The notes beneath the pieces were generated by a model. That model was not told the origin of the DNA. It saw only the letters and a list, made by a program, of their open reading frames with translations, and did not search any database. Source: CAIWHR01 sp963846855 (GTDB taxonomy: Bacteria > Pseudomonadota > Gammaproteobacteria > Burkholderiales > Casimicrobiaceae). Taken from it: DNA of 64,000 bases. The DNA lies in assembly GCA_963846855.1 (NCBI GenBank), contig CAWJXK010000003.1:124001-188000 (forward strand), read 5' to 3'. The position numbers were made by a program, and so were the translations under genes. Positions 56,247 through 64,000 of this stretch are shown here, in pieces; the first letter of the stretch is position 1; each line of letters opens with the position of its first letter.

Positions 56247-57398
56247 TCAGCGCAGTCCGAACATCATCGCGCGCGAGAACGCACGCTTCACCGGGGGAAC
56301 GGCGTCGAGAAGAGTGAGCGCCAACCCCCGCGGCCAGCGAAGCAATGCGACATCGCGGCCGAAGATCTCGACCAGGCCGTGCGTGAACGCGATGCCGGCC
56401 ATCCGGTCGATCCGGCGGCTGCCCGCATACCGATCGAGCATCGCGCGGCTGCCGATATCGTCGCGCGGCGAGTCGAGAATCGCCAGCGCGAGACCGTAGG
56501 CATCGCGCAATCCGACGTTGAACCCCTGCGCCGCGACCGGATGCAGCGTCTGCGCGGCGTTGCCGAGTGCCACGCAGCGCGAGCGCGCCGTTGTCCACGC
56601 GAAATCCAGCACGAGCGGAAACGTGCGGCGCTCCGAAACGCTCACAAGGCGCGGCGCGCGCGAACCAAGTTGGTGCGCGAGGTCATGGAGAAATCCCGCG
56701 TCGTCCTGCGTCAGCCGCGATTCCGCGAGCTCGGGAGGCGTCGTCCAGACGAGGCCGTAGTGCTCACCCTCGGGAAGCAGGGCGATGGGGCCGGCCGGCG
56801 CGAATCGCTCCCAGGCCACACCCTCCGGCTTCGGATTGGCGCCGACCTTCGCGACCAACGCCACCTGTCCGTAATCGTGTCGCCGTCGCGTCGCGTCGGC
56901 GAGGACCCCACCCGAACCGTCGGCGACGGCGACAAGGCGCGCGAGCAGCGGCTGCCCGTCGCCTACGAGATCGACCGCCGCATACGCCGGTGTGCCGCCG
57001 ACCGACTTCGCGGAGACGTCGTGACGAACCGCGATGCACGCGTGCGCAAGCGCGGCGTCGAGCGCCGCCTGCAGCGCGCGATAGCTTGCGACGTATCCCA
57101 GCGCAGGCAGATCGACGTCGACGGCGCGCAATCGCGTCATGCCGAAGCCGCCCGATTGCGAGACGTCGATTTCGGTGATGGGCGTGACGCCGCCGGAGGT
57201 CGCGGCGAGTTCGGACCAGACGCCCTGGCGCTCGAGGATCAGCCGCGCGCCGTGCGACAACGCAAGCGACCGGTCGCCGCGCTGCGATTGGCCCTTGGCG
57301 CGCGTATCGAGCACGACGACGTCGAGGTCGGACTCGCGCAGCGCGAGCGCCAGCGTCGCGCCGACGGGACCGGCGCCGACGATCACGACATCATGCAT
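56247..57398 (-). CDS. FAD-dependent monooxygenase, UbiH/Coq6 family
   Basis: Flavoprotein hydroxylase most likely acting in ubiquinone ring hydroxylation at the inner membrane. The ATG at 57398 (MHDVVIVGAGPVGATLALAL) is preceded by GAAGG and preferred over a TTG at 57413. The dinucleotide motif GAGPVG (8-13), an internal DGSGG and the GNAAQTLHPVAAQGFNVGLRD segment (FAD-binding motif of UbiH/UbiF/UbiI) are present. Which ring position it acts on is not decidable here. It lies 34 bp after pepP, an order familiar from pepP-ubiH operons. Confidence 0.88.
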   Translation of the reverse strand: MHDVVIVGAGPVGATLALALRESDLDVVVLDTRAKGQSQRGDRSLALSHGARLILERQGVWSELAATSGGVTPITEIDVSQSGGFGMTRLRAVDVDLPALGYVASYRALQAALDAALAHACIAVRHDVSAKSVGGTPAYAAVDLVGDGQPLLARLVAVADGSGGVLADATRRRHDYGQVALVAKVGANPKPEGVAWERFAPAGPIALLPEGEHYGLVWTTPPELAESRLTQDDAGFLHDLAHQLGSRAPRLVSVSERRTFPLVLDFAWTTARSRCVALGNAAQTLHPVAAQGFNVGLRDAYGLALAILDSPRDDIGSRAMLDRYAGSRRIDRMAGIAFTHGLVEIFGRDVALLRWPRGLALTLLDAVPPVKRAFSRAMMFGLR

Positions 57399-57432
57399 CC
57401 CGGCCTTCGGCAAACGGCGTTCGGAATCGCGC

Positions 57433-58752
57433 CTAACGGACGCACGCGGCCTCGACGTCGGCCACGGACTTCGGCGAGCCGTGCGTCAGGTTCTCGTGGC
57501 CCGTCGCGGTCACGAGCACGTCGTCCTCGATCCGCACGCCGATGTCCCAGAACGCCTCGGGCACATCGTCGGAGCGGCGGATGTACGTGCCGGGCTCGAC
57601 CGTCAGCACCATGCCTGGCACGAGCTTCTGCGATGCGCCGTTCACCTGGTAGAGGCCCGCGTCGTGCACGTCGAGGCCGAGCCAGTGTCCGGCGCGGTGC
57701 ATGTAGAACTGCTTGAAGCTTCCGCTCTCCATCACCTCGTCGAACGTGCCTTCGAGAAGCCCGAGGTCGAGGTAGCCCTGCGCGAGGACGCGCTCGGCGG
57801 CCTTGTGATAGTCGTGGAATTCGACGCCGGGCTTCACGGCGTCGAGACAGGCCTGCTGCGCCGCGAGCACCAGCTCGTAGACGTCCTTCTGCGGTCCGGA
57901 GAAACGCCCATTCACCGGGAAGGTCCGCGTGATGTCGGAGGCGTAGCTCTGAAATTCGCAGCCGGCGTCGATCAGCAGCAGGTCGCCGTCCTGCAGCTGG
58001 CGGTTGTTGTCGCGATAGTGCAGCACGCAGGCGTTGGGCCCGCCGGCGACGATCGACGGATACGCGACCGCCTGCGCGCCGCCGTGCAGGAATTCGTGCG
58101 CGAGCTCGGCTTCGACCTGGTACTCGTACCAGCCCGGCCGCGTTGCGGCCATCGCCCGCCGGTGCGCGCGCGACGAGATCTCGGCGGCGCGGCGCATCAG
58201 CACGAGCTCGTTCGCGTCCTTCACGAGCCGCAGCATGTCGAGCGGCTTCCTGACGTCGATGATTTCCTCGGGGGCCGCGACGCCGGTGCGCGCGCGGCTG
58301 CGCACTTCGTTGAGGAGGTCGGTCACCCGCTTATCCCACGCCGGGAAGAGGCCCAGCGGCGTGTAGAGCGCGGGCTGGTCCGACGCGAGATCGGGCAGAA
58401 CCTTGTCGAGATCGGCGATCGGATGCGCCTCGTCGAATCCGAAGATTTCGCGCGCGGCGTCCGGACCGTAGCGAAAGCCGTCCCAGATCTCGCGCTCCAT
58501 GTTCTTGTCGCGGCAGAAGAGGATCTGGCGATCGCCGTCCTTTCCGGCCACGAGCACGACCACCGCCTCGGGCTCGTTGAAGCCCGACACATAGTAGAAA
58601 TAGCTGTCGTGGCGATACGGATAGAGCGAGTCGCGATTGCGCGCGAATTCCGGCGCCGTCGGAATGAGCGCCAGGCCGCCGCCGGTTTGCGCGCGCATCT
58701 GCGCGAGAAGCGCGGCGCGGCGGTCGCGATGGATCTGGTGGGCGTTTTTCAT
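57433..58752 (-). CDS. pepP: Xaa-Pro aminopeptidase
   Basis: Manganese-dependent aminopeptidase P that removes N-terminal residues preceding proline. The start MKNAHQIHRDRRAALLAQM at 58752 gives 439 residues; the in-frame extension to 58821 enters the mobile element and is rejected. The pita-bread fold ligands are visible: Asp in LLIDAGCEF and SDITRTFPV, His in HRAGHWLGLDVHD, Glu in VLTVEPGTY and GVRIEDDV. A minus-strand TATAAT (58789-58784) 32 bp upstream may be its -10, adjacent to MITE-like copy 2. Confidence 0.95.
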   Translation of the reverse strand: MKNAHQIHRDRRAALLAQMRAQTGGGLALIPTAPEFARNRDSLYPYRHDSYFYYVSGFNEPEAVVVLVAGKDGDRQILFCRDKNMEREIWDGFRYGPDAAREIFGFDEAHPIADLDKVLPDLASDQPALYTPLGLFPAWDKRVTDLLNEVRSRARTGVAAPEEIIDVRKPLDMLRLVKDANELVLMRRAAEISSRAHRRAMAATRPGWYEYQVEAELAHEFLHGGAQAVAYPSIVAGGPNACVLHYRDNNRQLQDGDLLLIDAGCEFQSYASDITRTFPVNGRFSGPQKDVYELVLAAQQACLDAVKPGVEFHDYHKAAERVLAQGYLDLGLLEGTFDEVMESGSFKQFYMHRAGHWLGLDVHDAGLYQVNGASQKLVPGMVLTVEPGTYIRRSDDVPEAFWDIGVRIEDDVLVTATGHENLTHGSPKSVADVEAACVR

Positions 58753-58796
58753 GGGTCTGCGAGTGGATGCGGCAAGGTCGGCAATTATAGAGGCTA

Positions 58797-59081
58797 AGGA
58801 ACCTCTGAATAAGTCCCGCACGGTTGCGACGGGGAATTTTCGGGTTGGGATGCGCGAAGCGAGGCGAAGCTAATGGCCGGCCCCTTAGCGAGCCTCGCGA
58901 CAATGCAGACCGCCCGAAAAGCCCCGTCCCTTCGGGCTGCTGCTAAATGCGGCGCCTGCTTTGCCGCGCGCCTTGGCATCGTAGTGTGGACTACGACCTT
59001 CGTCGCGCCTCATTTGCCAACTGAGGCAGTCATCCGCATTGGCGCTGCAGCGCAACCGCGTGGGACTTATTCAGAGGTTCC
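58797..59081 (-). mobile_element. MITE-like element, copy 2 (~285 bp)
   Basis: Reverse-oriented relative of the element at 35644-35914, matching nearly end to end. It differs by scattered substitutions and a ~16 bp segment near 59015-59030 present only here. Its ends (58798-58828 and 59051-59081) are inverted repeats with two mismatches in 31. No matching target duplication is evident. It fills almost the whole gap between the divergent pepP and 5-formyltetrahydrofolate cyclo-ligase genes, 45 and 52 bp from their start codons, so it probably contains or displaced their promoters. Confidence 0.85.
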
Positions 59082-59133
59082 CGGCATCGACGACGCACGG
59101 CAACGGCGATTTCCGTTGAGTTACCATCGGAAA

Positions 59134-59781
59134 ATGCCGCCCGCCTCCCCAGTGGCCCCCGATCCCGACGCGCCTCGCGGCAGCGCGCTGCACGAGGCGA
59201 AGATCGCGGCGCGGCGCAGCCTGATGGCGGCGCGCGATGCGATGCCGGCGGATGCGCGAGCCGCGGCGTCGACCGCGATCACGGCGCGCATCGCGGCGCT
59301 GCCGACGTTCACCGCTGCGCGGACCGTGCTGCTGACGCTCTCCTTCCGCAGCGAGTGGAACACGCTGCCGCTGATCGAACTCGCGCTTGCGGACGGCAAG
59401 ACGGTCGCGGCGCCACGGGTGAACAGCGCCACCCGGATGCTCAACCTCCACGCGCTCGTCGATCCGCCGCGCGACCTCGTCGCCGGGGCGTTCGGAATTC
59501 CCGAGCCCGACCCGCGCGCAGTTCCCGTCGCGCCCGAAATCGTCGACTGGGTGCTGGTGCCGGGCATCGCCTTCGACCGGTCGGGCCGGCGCCTGGGATA
59601 CGGCGGGGGCTACTACGATCGCCTGCTGCCGCTGCTCACCCGCGCGACCCGCGTCGCCGGCGCGTTCGACCTGCAGCTGGTGGATCGCGTGCCCGCCGCG
59701 CCGCATGACCTTGCCGTGGACGTCATCGTCACCGAGTCGCAGACACTCGTCGTCGCCCCCGACCGCGCCGCGCCGCGTTGA
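59134..59781 (+). CDS. 5-formyltetrahydrofolate cyclo-ligase
   Basis: ATP-dependent conversion of 5-formyl-THF to 5,10-methenyl-THF in folate metabolism (YgfA/FAU1 family). The start ATG at 59134 (MPPASPVAPDPDAPRGSALHEAKIAARRSLMAARDAM, broken here only by family limits) gives 215 residues; the upstream open frame lies in the mobile element. Conserved N-terminal KxxxRRxLMxARD, TLSFRSEWNT, PRVNSATRML and the signature PGIAFDRSGRRLGYGGGYYDR are seen. In many proteobacteria the 6S RNA gene sits just before this gene; the mobile element occupies that place here. Confidence 0.92.
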   Translation: MPPASPVAPDPDAPRGSALHEAKIAARRSLMAARDAMPADARAAASTAITARIAALPTFTAARTVLLTLSFRSEWNTLPLIELALADGKTVAAPRVNSATRMLNLHALVDPPRDLVAGAFGIPEPDPRAVPVAPEIVDWVLVPGIAFDRSGRRLGYGGGYYDRLLPLLTRATRVAGAFDLQLVDRVPAAPHDLAVDVIVTESQTLVVAPDRAAPR

Positions 59782-60125
59782 GCGGCACCGCGCGGACGGA
59801 CGCGTGGGTCCCTTTTCGCGGATTCCCGGACGCGCGCCGAGAGTCAAAGCACCTCATCAGCCTCGAGTCGGCAAATCGATTGTGCTAAAAGTGTGTACTC
59901 ACACACACGGAGGCGCTGACAAATCGGGCCTCTGAAACTCCCGATGGACCTGGATTCAATTTTTGGAAATTGATTCCATTCAGTGGTAAACTCGCGCCCG
60001 GTCTCGTGGCAGGGTCGTGCGGATTGCGCGCATGAGCGCGTTCGGATCGCGACGCCTACAATCCTATTCCCGAAAAAAAACCGGCCGGGCGACGCGCGCA
60101 AACGGTGTGTGATTTGGAGGAAGGC
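59782..60125. promoter_or_regulatory. Upstream region of aceEF with a palindrome and a candidate promoter
   Basis: No gene is seen in these 344 bp. A hairpin GTGTGT-ACTC-ACACAC lies at 59891-59906. A longer palindrome with 11 bp arms and one mismatch (GGATTCAATTT / AAATTGATTCC, 59952-59977) overlaps a possible promoter: TTGGAA (59963-59968), 18 bp, TAAACT (59987-59992). This would suit an operator for a regulator of pyruvate dehydrogenase, in the way PdhR acts elsewhere, but the sequence is not the known PdhR site. A strong Shine-Dalgarno GGAGGA lies just before the aceE ATG. Confidence 0.45.
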
Positions 60126-62780
60126 ATGGACACGATTCCCGACCACGACCCGCAGGAAACCCGGGAATGGCTCGACGCCCTCGAGGGCGTTCTTGCGAAC
60201 GAAGGGCCGGATCGCGCGCACTTCCTGATCGAGCAGTTGATCGACAAGGCGCGCCGCAACGGCGCTTACCTGCCGTTCTCGGCGAACACCGCCTACATCA
60301 ACACGATCCGGGCCGACAAGCAGGTGCGCCTGCCGGGCGACTTCAACATCGAGCAGAGAATCCGCCACTACGTTCGCTGGAACGCGATGGCGATGGTCGT
60401 GCGCGCGAACAAGGACACCAACGTCGGCGGCCACATCGCGAGCTTCGCGTCGGCAGCGATGCTCTACGACATCGGATTCAACCATTTCTGGCGCGCGCCC
60501 TCCGAAACGCACGGCGGCGATCTCGTTCTCGTGCAGGGTCACTCGGCGCCCGGCGTGTACGCGCGCGCCTTCATGCTGGGCCGGCTCACCGCCGAGCAGA
60601 TGGACAACTACCGGCAGGAAGTCGACGGCAAGGGGATCGCGTCGTACCCGCATCCCTGGCTGATGCCGGACTTCTGGCAGTTCCCGACGGTGTCGATGGG
60701 CCTGGGGCCGCTGATGGCGATCTACCAGGCGCGCTTCATGAAGTATCTGCAGGACCGTGGCCTGGCGCAGACCGAGGGCCGCAAGGTCTGGGCGTTCATG
60801 GGCGACGGCGAGATGGACGAGCCCGAATCGATGGGCGCGATCGGCATGGCCGCCCGCGAGAATCTCGACAACCTGATCTTCGTCGTCAACTGCAATCTGC
60901 AGCGCCTCGACGGCCCGGTGCGCGGCAACGGCAAGATCATCCAGGAGCTCGAGAGCGATTTTCGCGGCGCCGGCTGGAACGTCATCAAGGTCGTCTGGGG
61001 CCGGCACTGGGATCCGCTGCTCGCGCGCGACAAGAAGGGCATCCTGATGCGCCGGATGATGGACTGCGTCGACGGCGAGTACCAGACGTTCAAGTCGAAG
61101 GACGGCGCGTACGTCCGCGAGCATTTCTTCAATACGCCGGAGCTGAAGGAGCTCGTCGCCGATTACTCGGACGAGGATATCTGGATGCTGAACCGAGGCG
61201 GGCACGACCCGTTCAAGGTCTACAACGCGTTCCATGCCGCGGTGAACCACACCGGCCAGCCGACCGTGATCCTCGCCAAGACGATCAAGGGCTACGGAAT
61301 GGGCGAGTCGGGCGAGGCGCAGAACATCACGCACCAGCAGAAGAAAATGTCGGGCGAGTCGATCCGCCGCTTCCGCGACCGCTTCCACCTGCCCGTCCCC
61401 GATGACAAGCTGGACGAGGTGCCGTACCTCACGTTTGCCAAGGGCTCGCCCGAGTTCGAATACATGGAGACGCGCCGCATGGAACTCGGCGGCTACCTGC
61501 CGGCGCGCCGGCAGAAGGCCGCCGCGCTGGCGGTGCCGGAGCTCGCCGCGTTCGAGCGGTTCCTCAAGAGCACCGAGGACCGCGAGATCTCGACGACGAT
61601 GACCTTCGTGCAGGTCCTGCAGCTCCTCGTGCGCGACAAGACGCTCGGCAAGCACATCGTGCCGATCGTTCCCGACGAGTCGCGGACGTTCGGGATGGAG
61701 GGCATGTTCCGCCAGCTCGGCATCTGGAATCAGCAGGGCCAGCTCTACACGCCGGAGGACTCCGCCCAGCTCATGTTCTACAAGGAGTCGAAGAACGGTC
61801 AGATCCTGCAGGAGGGCATCAACGAGGCCGGCGGCATGTGCGACTGGATGGCGGCGGCGACGTCGTACTCGACGCACGGCGTGCCGATGATCCCGTTCTA
61901 CATCTTCTACTCGATGTTCGGATTCCAGCGCGTCGGCGATCTCGCGTGGGCCGCCGGCGACATGCGCTGCCGCGGCTTCCTGCTGGGCGGCACCGCGGGG
62001 CGCACGACGCTGAACGGCGAGGGCCTGCAGCACGAGGACGGACACTCGCACATGATCTCGGCGACGATCCCGAACTGCATTTCCTACGACCCGACGTTCG
62101 GCTACGAGGTCGCAGTGATCGTCCAGGACGGCCTGCGGCGGATGTACGCGGAGCAGCAGGATGTCTATTACTACCTGACGGTGATGAACGAGAACTACGC
62201 GCAGCCGGCGATGCCGGAGGGCGCGGCGCCTGACATCATCAAGGGGATGTACCTGTTCCGCGCCGGCGAGAAGAAGTCGAAGGCACCGCGCGTCCAGCTG
62301 CTGGGCTCGGGAACGATCTTCCGCGAGGTAGTCGCAGCCGCCGACCTCCTGAAGAACGACTGGGGCGTCGAGGCGGACCTCTGGAGCTGCCCCAGCTTCA
62401 CCGAGCTCGCGCGCGACTGCATGCAGGTGACGCGCGAGGCCATGCTGAATCCGACCGCGAAGCCCAAGGAGGCACACGCGGAATCATGTCTCAAGGGTAC
62501 GACCGGTCCGGTGATCGCGGCGACCGACTACATGCGCGCCTTCGCCGACCAGATCCGCGCGTGCGTCGGACGCCGGTACGTCGTGCTCGGCACCGATGGC
62601 TTCGGCCGCTCGGACACGCGCGAGAAACTGCGCCGCTTCTTCGAGGTCGACCGCTACTACGTGACGGTCGCCGCGCTGAAGGCGCTCGCCGACGACGGCA
62701 CGCTGCCGGCATCGAAGGCCGCCGAGGCGATGAAGAAATACGGCATCGACCCGGCGAAGCCGGCGCCGTGGACCGTCTAG
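60126..62780 (+). CDS. aceE: Pyruvate dehydrogenase E1 component, homodimeric type
   Basis: Thiamine-diphosphate enzyme that decarboxylates pyruvate and acetylates the lipoyl groups of E2. From ATG 60126 (MDTIPDHDPQETREWLDALEGVL), with GGAGGA upstream, there are 884 residues, matching E. coli AceE. An upstream GTG at 60105 is rejected. The TPP-binding motif GDGEMDEPESMGAIG to VVNCNLQ, the HGGDLVLVQGHSAPG region and the C-terminal GTDGFGRSDTRE segment are all present. It is followed by aceF after 16 bp. Confidence 0.97.
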   Translation: MDTIPDHDPQETREWLDALEGVLANEGPDRAHFLIEQLIDKARRNGAYLPFSANTAYINTIRADKQVRLPGDFNIEQRIRHYVRWNAMAMVVRANKDTNVGGHIASFASAAMLYDIGFNHFWRAPSETHGGDLVLVQGHSAPGVYARAFMLGRLTAEQMDNYRQEVDGKGIASYPHPWLMPDFWQFPTVSMGLGPLMAIYQARFMKYLQDRGLAQTEGRKVWAFMGDGEMDEPESMGAIGMAARENLDNLIFVVNCNLQRLDGPVRGNGKIIQELESDFRGAGWNVIKVVWGRHWDPLLARDKKGILMRRMMDCVDGEYQTFKSKDGAYVREHFFNTPELKELVADYSDEDIWMLNRGGHDPFKVYNAFHAAVNHTGQPTVILAKTIKGYGMGESGEAQNITHQQKKMSGESIRRFRDRFHLPVPDDKLDEVPYLTFAKGSPEFEYMETRRMELGGYLPARRQKAAALAVPELAAFERFLKSTEDREISTTMTFVQVLQLLVRDKTLGKHIVPIVPDESRTFGMEGMFRQLGIWNQQGQLYTPEDSAQLMFYKESKNGQILQEGINEAGGMCDWMAAATSYSTHGVPMIPFYIFYSMFGFQRVGDLAWAAGDMRCRGFLLGGTAGRTTLNGEGLQHEDGHSHMISATIPNCISYDPTFGYEVAVIVQDGLRRMYAEQQDVYYYLTVMNENYAQPAMPEGAAPDIIKGMYLFRAGEKKSKAPRVQLLGSGTIFREVVAAADLLKNDWGVEADLWSCPSFTELARDCMQVTREAMLNPTAKPKEAHAESCLKGTTGPVIAATDYMRAFADQIRACVGRRYVVLGTDGFGRSDTREKLRRFFEVDRYYVTVAALKALADDGTLPASKAAEAMKKYGIDPAKPAPWTV

Positions 62781-62796
62781 GCGTGGAGCGACACGC

Positions 62797-64000
62797 ATGA
62801 GCACGATCGAAGTCAAGGTTCCCGACATCGGCGACTTCAAGGACGTCCCGGTCATCGAGGTGTTCGTGAAGCCCGGCGACATCGTCGCCGCCGAGGATTC
62901 GCTCGTCACGCTCGAATCCGACAAGGCGACGATGGACGTTCCCGCGCCAACCGCAGGGACGGTCAAGGAAATGAAATTGAAGGTTGGCGACAAGGTGGCC
63001 GAGGGCACGCTGATCCTCACGCTCGAGGCCACGGACGCCGCGGCGAAGCCGAGCGCGCCGACCACCGCTGGCGCGCCGTCGCCGGGACCGGCATCCGCAC
63101 CTCAATCCACGACGGCACCCAGCGCGACACCCGCCGCACCGCCGACCGAACCCACAGCTTCCGCCGCAGCGACCACTGCCTCGCCCGCCGCACCGGCCCC
63201 TGCGGCGCCCGCCGCTTCACCAGCCGCGCCGGTCGACAGCGAGGCCTTCAAGGCGGCGCACGCATCGCCGTCGGTGCGCAAATTCGCGCGCGAGTTGGGC
63301 GTCGACCTCGCGCGCGTGACGGGCACCGGCCCGAACGGCAGGATTCAGCAGGAGGACGTGCAGAATTTCGTCAAGCAGGCGATGAGCGGCGCGGCCGGGG
63401 GTGGCGGCGTCAGTGCCGGCGGGGAGCTCAACCTCCTGCCGTGGCCGAAGGTCGATTTCGCGAAATTCGGCAGCTTCGAGACGCGGCCGCTGTCGCGCAT
63501 CAAGAAGATTTCCGGCGCGAATCTCGCGCGGAACTGGGTGATGATCCCGCACGTCACGCAGTTCGACGAAGCCGACACCACCGAACTCGAGGCCTTCCGC
63601 GTCGCGCTCAACAAGGAAAACGAGAAGGCCGGGATCAAGGTGACGATGCTCGCGTTCCTGATCAAGGCGAGCGTGGCCGCGCTCAAGAAATTCCCGGATT
63701 TCAATTCGTCCATCGATGGCGATAATCTGATCGTCAAACAATATTTCCACATCGGCTTCGCCGCCGACACGCCGAATGGGCTCGTCGTCCCGGTGATCCG
63801 CAACGCCGACCAGAAGGGCGTCCTCGCGATCGCGAAGGAAATGGGCGAGCTCTCCGCGAAGGCGCGCGAAGGCAAGCTCGGGCCGGCGGAAATGCAAGGC
63901 GGATGTTTCTCGATTTCATCGCTGGGCGGCATCGGCGGCACCGCGTTCACGCCGATCATCAACGCGCCGGAAGTCGCGATCCTCGGCGTATCGAAATCGC
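62797..64000 (+). CDS. aceF: Dihydrolipoamide acetyltransferase (E2 of pyruvate dehydrogenase), 3' end beyond window
   Basis: The frame from ATG 62797 (STIEVKVPDIGDFKDVPVIE) is open for about 401 codons to the window edge. One lipoyl domain is visible, with the modified lysine in ESDKATMDVPAP (about residue 48). A long Ala/Pro/Thr-rich linker (about 83-150) and a peripheral subunit-binding domain (HASPSVRKFARELGVDLARV) follow. After that comes the catalytic acyltransferase domain, from about RPLSRIKKISGANLARNWVMIPHVTQFDEADTT-type sequence to GCFSISSLGG. The HxxxDG active site lies beyond the edge. GGAG lies about 8 nt before the start. It is in an operon with aceE. Confidence 0.95.
   Translation, partial: MSTIEVKVPDIGDFKDVPVIEVFVKPGDIVAAEDSLVTLESDKATMDVPAPTAGTVKEMKLKVGDKVAEGTLILTLEATDAAAKPSAPTTAGAPSPGPASAPQSTTAPSATPAAPPTEPTASAAATTASPAAPAPAAPAASPAAPVDSEAFKAAHASPSVRKFARELGVDLARVTGTGPNGRIQQEDVQNFVKQAMSGAAGGGGVSAGGELNLLPWPKVDFAKFGSFETRPLSRIKKISGANLARNWVMIPHVTQFDEADTTELEAFRVALNKENEKAGIKVTMLAFLIKASVAALKKFPDFNSSIDGDNLIVKQYFHIGFAADTPNGLVVPVIRNADQKGVLAIAKEMGELSAKAREGKLGPAEMQGGCFSISSLGGIGGTAFTPIINAPEVAILGVSKS

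Noticed and set aside
58796..59133. 6S RNA gene before the 5-formyltetrahydrofolate cyclo-ligase gene
   Set aside because: The gap is almost entirely the MITE-like element, which also occurs at 35.6 kb; I see no 6S-like layout with an open central bubble.
59844..62477. An 877-codon open frame on the minus strand
   Set aside because: Antisense to aceE, which has full pyruvate dehydrogenase motifs; the composition is typical of a shadow frame.

Overview
The window looks like a chromosomal segment of a high-G+C (roughly two-thirds G+C by eye) betaproteobacterium. The evidence is gene order and family: ponA divergent from pilMNOPQ, then aroK-aroB and gltB-gltD; hemE beside priA and argS; dusB-fis-purH-purD; a BPSS1780-type membrane protein; a cysteine-free HemB; and a Kdo hydroxylase. 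I see no rRNA, tRNA, CRISPR array, prophage or full insertion sequence. It is mostly core genome, with several small mobile or palindromic repeats set into it.

Layout. 0-13.3 kb, all minus strand: SPOR-domain protein, argS, priA, hemE, Kdo hydroxylase, gltD, gltB. 13.7-15.1 kb, plus: an unrecognised lipoprotein with repeated GGTPPY motifs. 15.1-22.0 kb, minus: aroB, aroK and the type IV pilus operon pilMNOPQ (genes overlap by ATGA, 11 nt before pilQ). 22.2-25.1 kb, plus: ponA and a nucleotidyltransferase-like protein. 25.1-27.9 kb: hemB and ysxC on minus, a candidate small RNA between them on plus, and a cytochrome c4 gene divergent from ysxC. 28-35.7 kb: envelope sugar genes (rmlBACD, a UDP-glucuronate-4-epimerase-like enzyme, a WaaE-like glycosyltransferase, waaC, waaA). 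35.9-42.7 kb, minus: TolC, protein-isoaspartate methyltransferase, RND pump and its adaptor. 43-48.4 kb, plus: livKHMGF branched-chain amino acid transporter. 48.5-59.8 kb: membrane protein, acyP, a NUDIX hydrolase, hemF, purD, pagP, purH, fis, dusB, a UbiH-like monooxygenase, pepP, and 5-formyltetrahydrofolate cyclo-ligase. 60.1 kb to the end, plus: aceE and the start of aceF, which runs off the edge.

How the genes fit together. WaaC, WaaA, the Kdo hydroxylase and PagP all build or modify the lipid A-Kdo-heptose core of LPS, and the rml genes supply dTDP-L-rhamnose. HemB, HemE and HemF are three haem-pathway steps. PurD and PurH are purine steps. AroK and AroB are shikimate steps. PilM-PilQ form the inner-membrane alignment complex and secretin of type IV pili.

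Less ordinary content. (1) Two copies, in opposite orientation, of a ~275 bp element with ~32 bp terminal inverted repeats, between waaA and tolC and between pepP and the cyclo-ligase gene. (2) Two related GC-rich spacers in the liv operon, each flanked by an 11-14 bp direct repeat covering an ATGA stop-start junction. (3) A nested palindrome inserted in frame in hemF. (4) A structured plus-strand intergenic transcript candidate with a terminator between hemB and ysxC. (5) Nine probable single-base indels, clustered at 12-15 kb, 20.2-20.3 kb and 35.3 kb, breaking gltB, the lipoprotein gene, pilN, pilO and waaA; several lie in short homopolymers and look more like consensus errors than gene decay.
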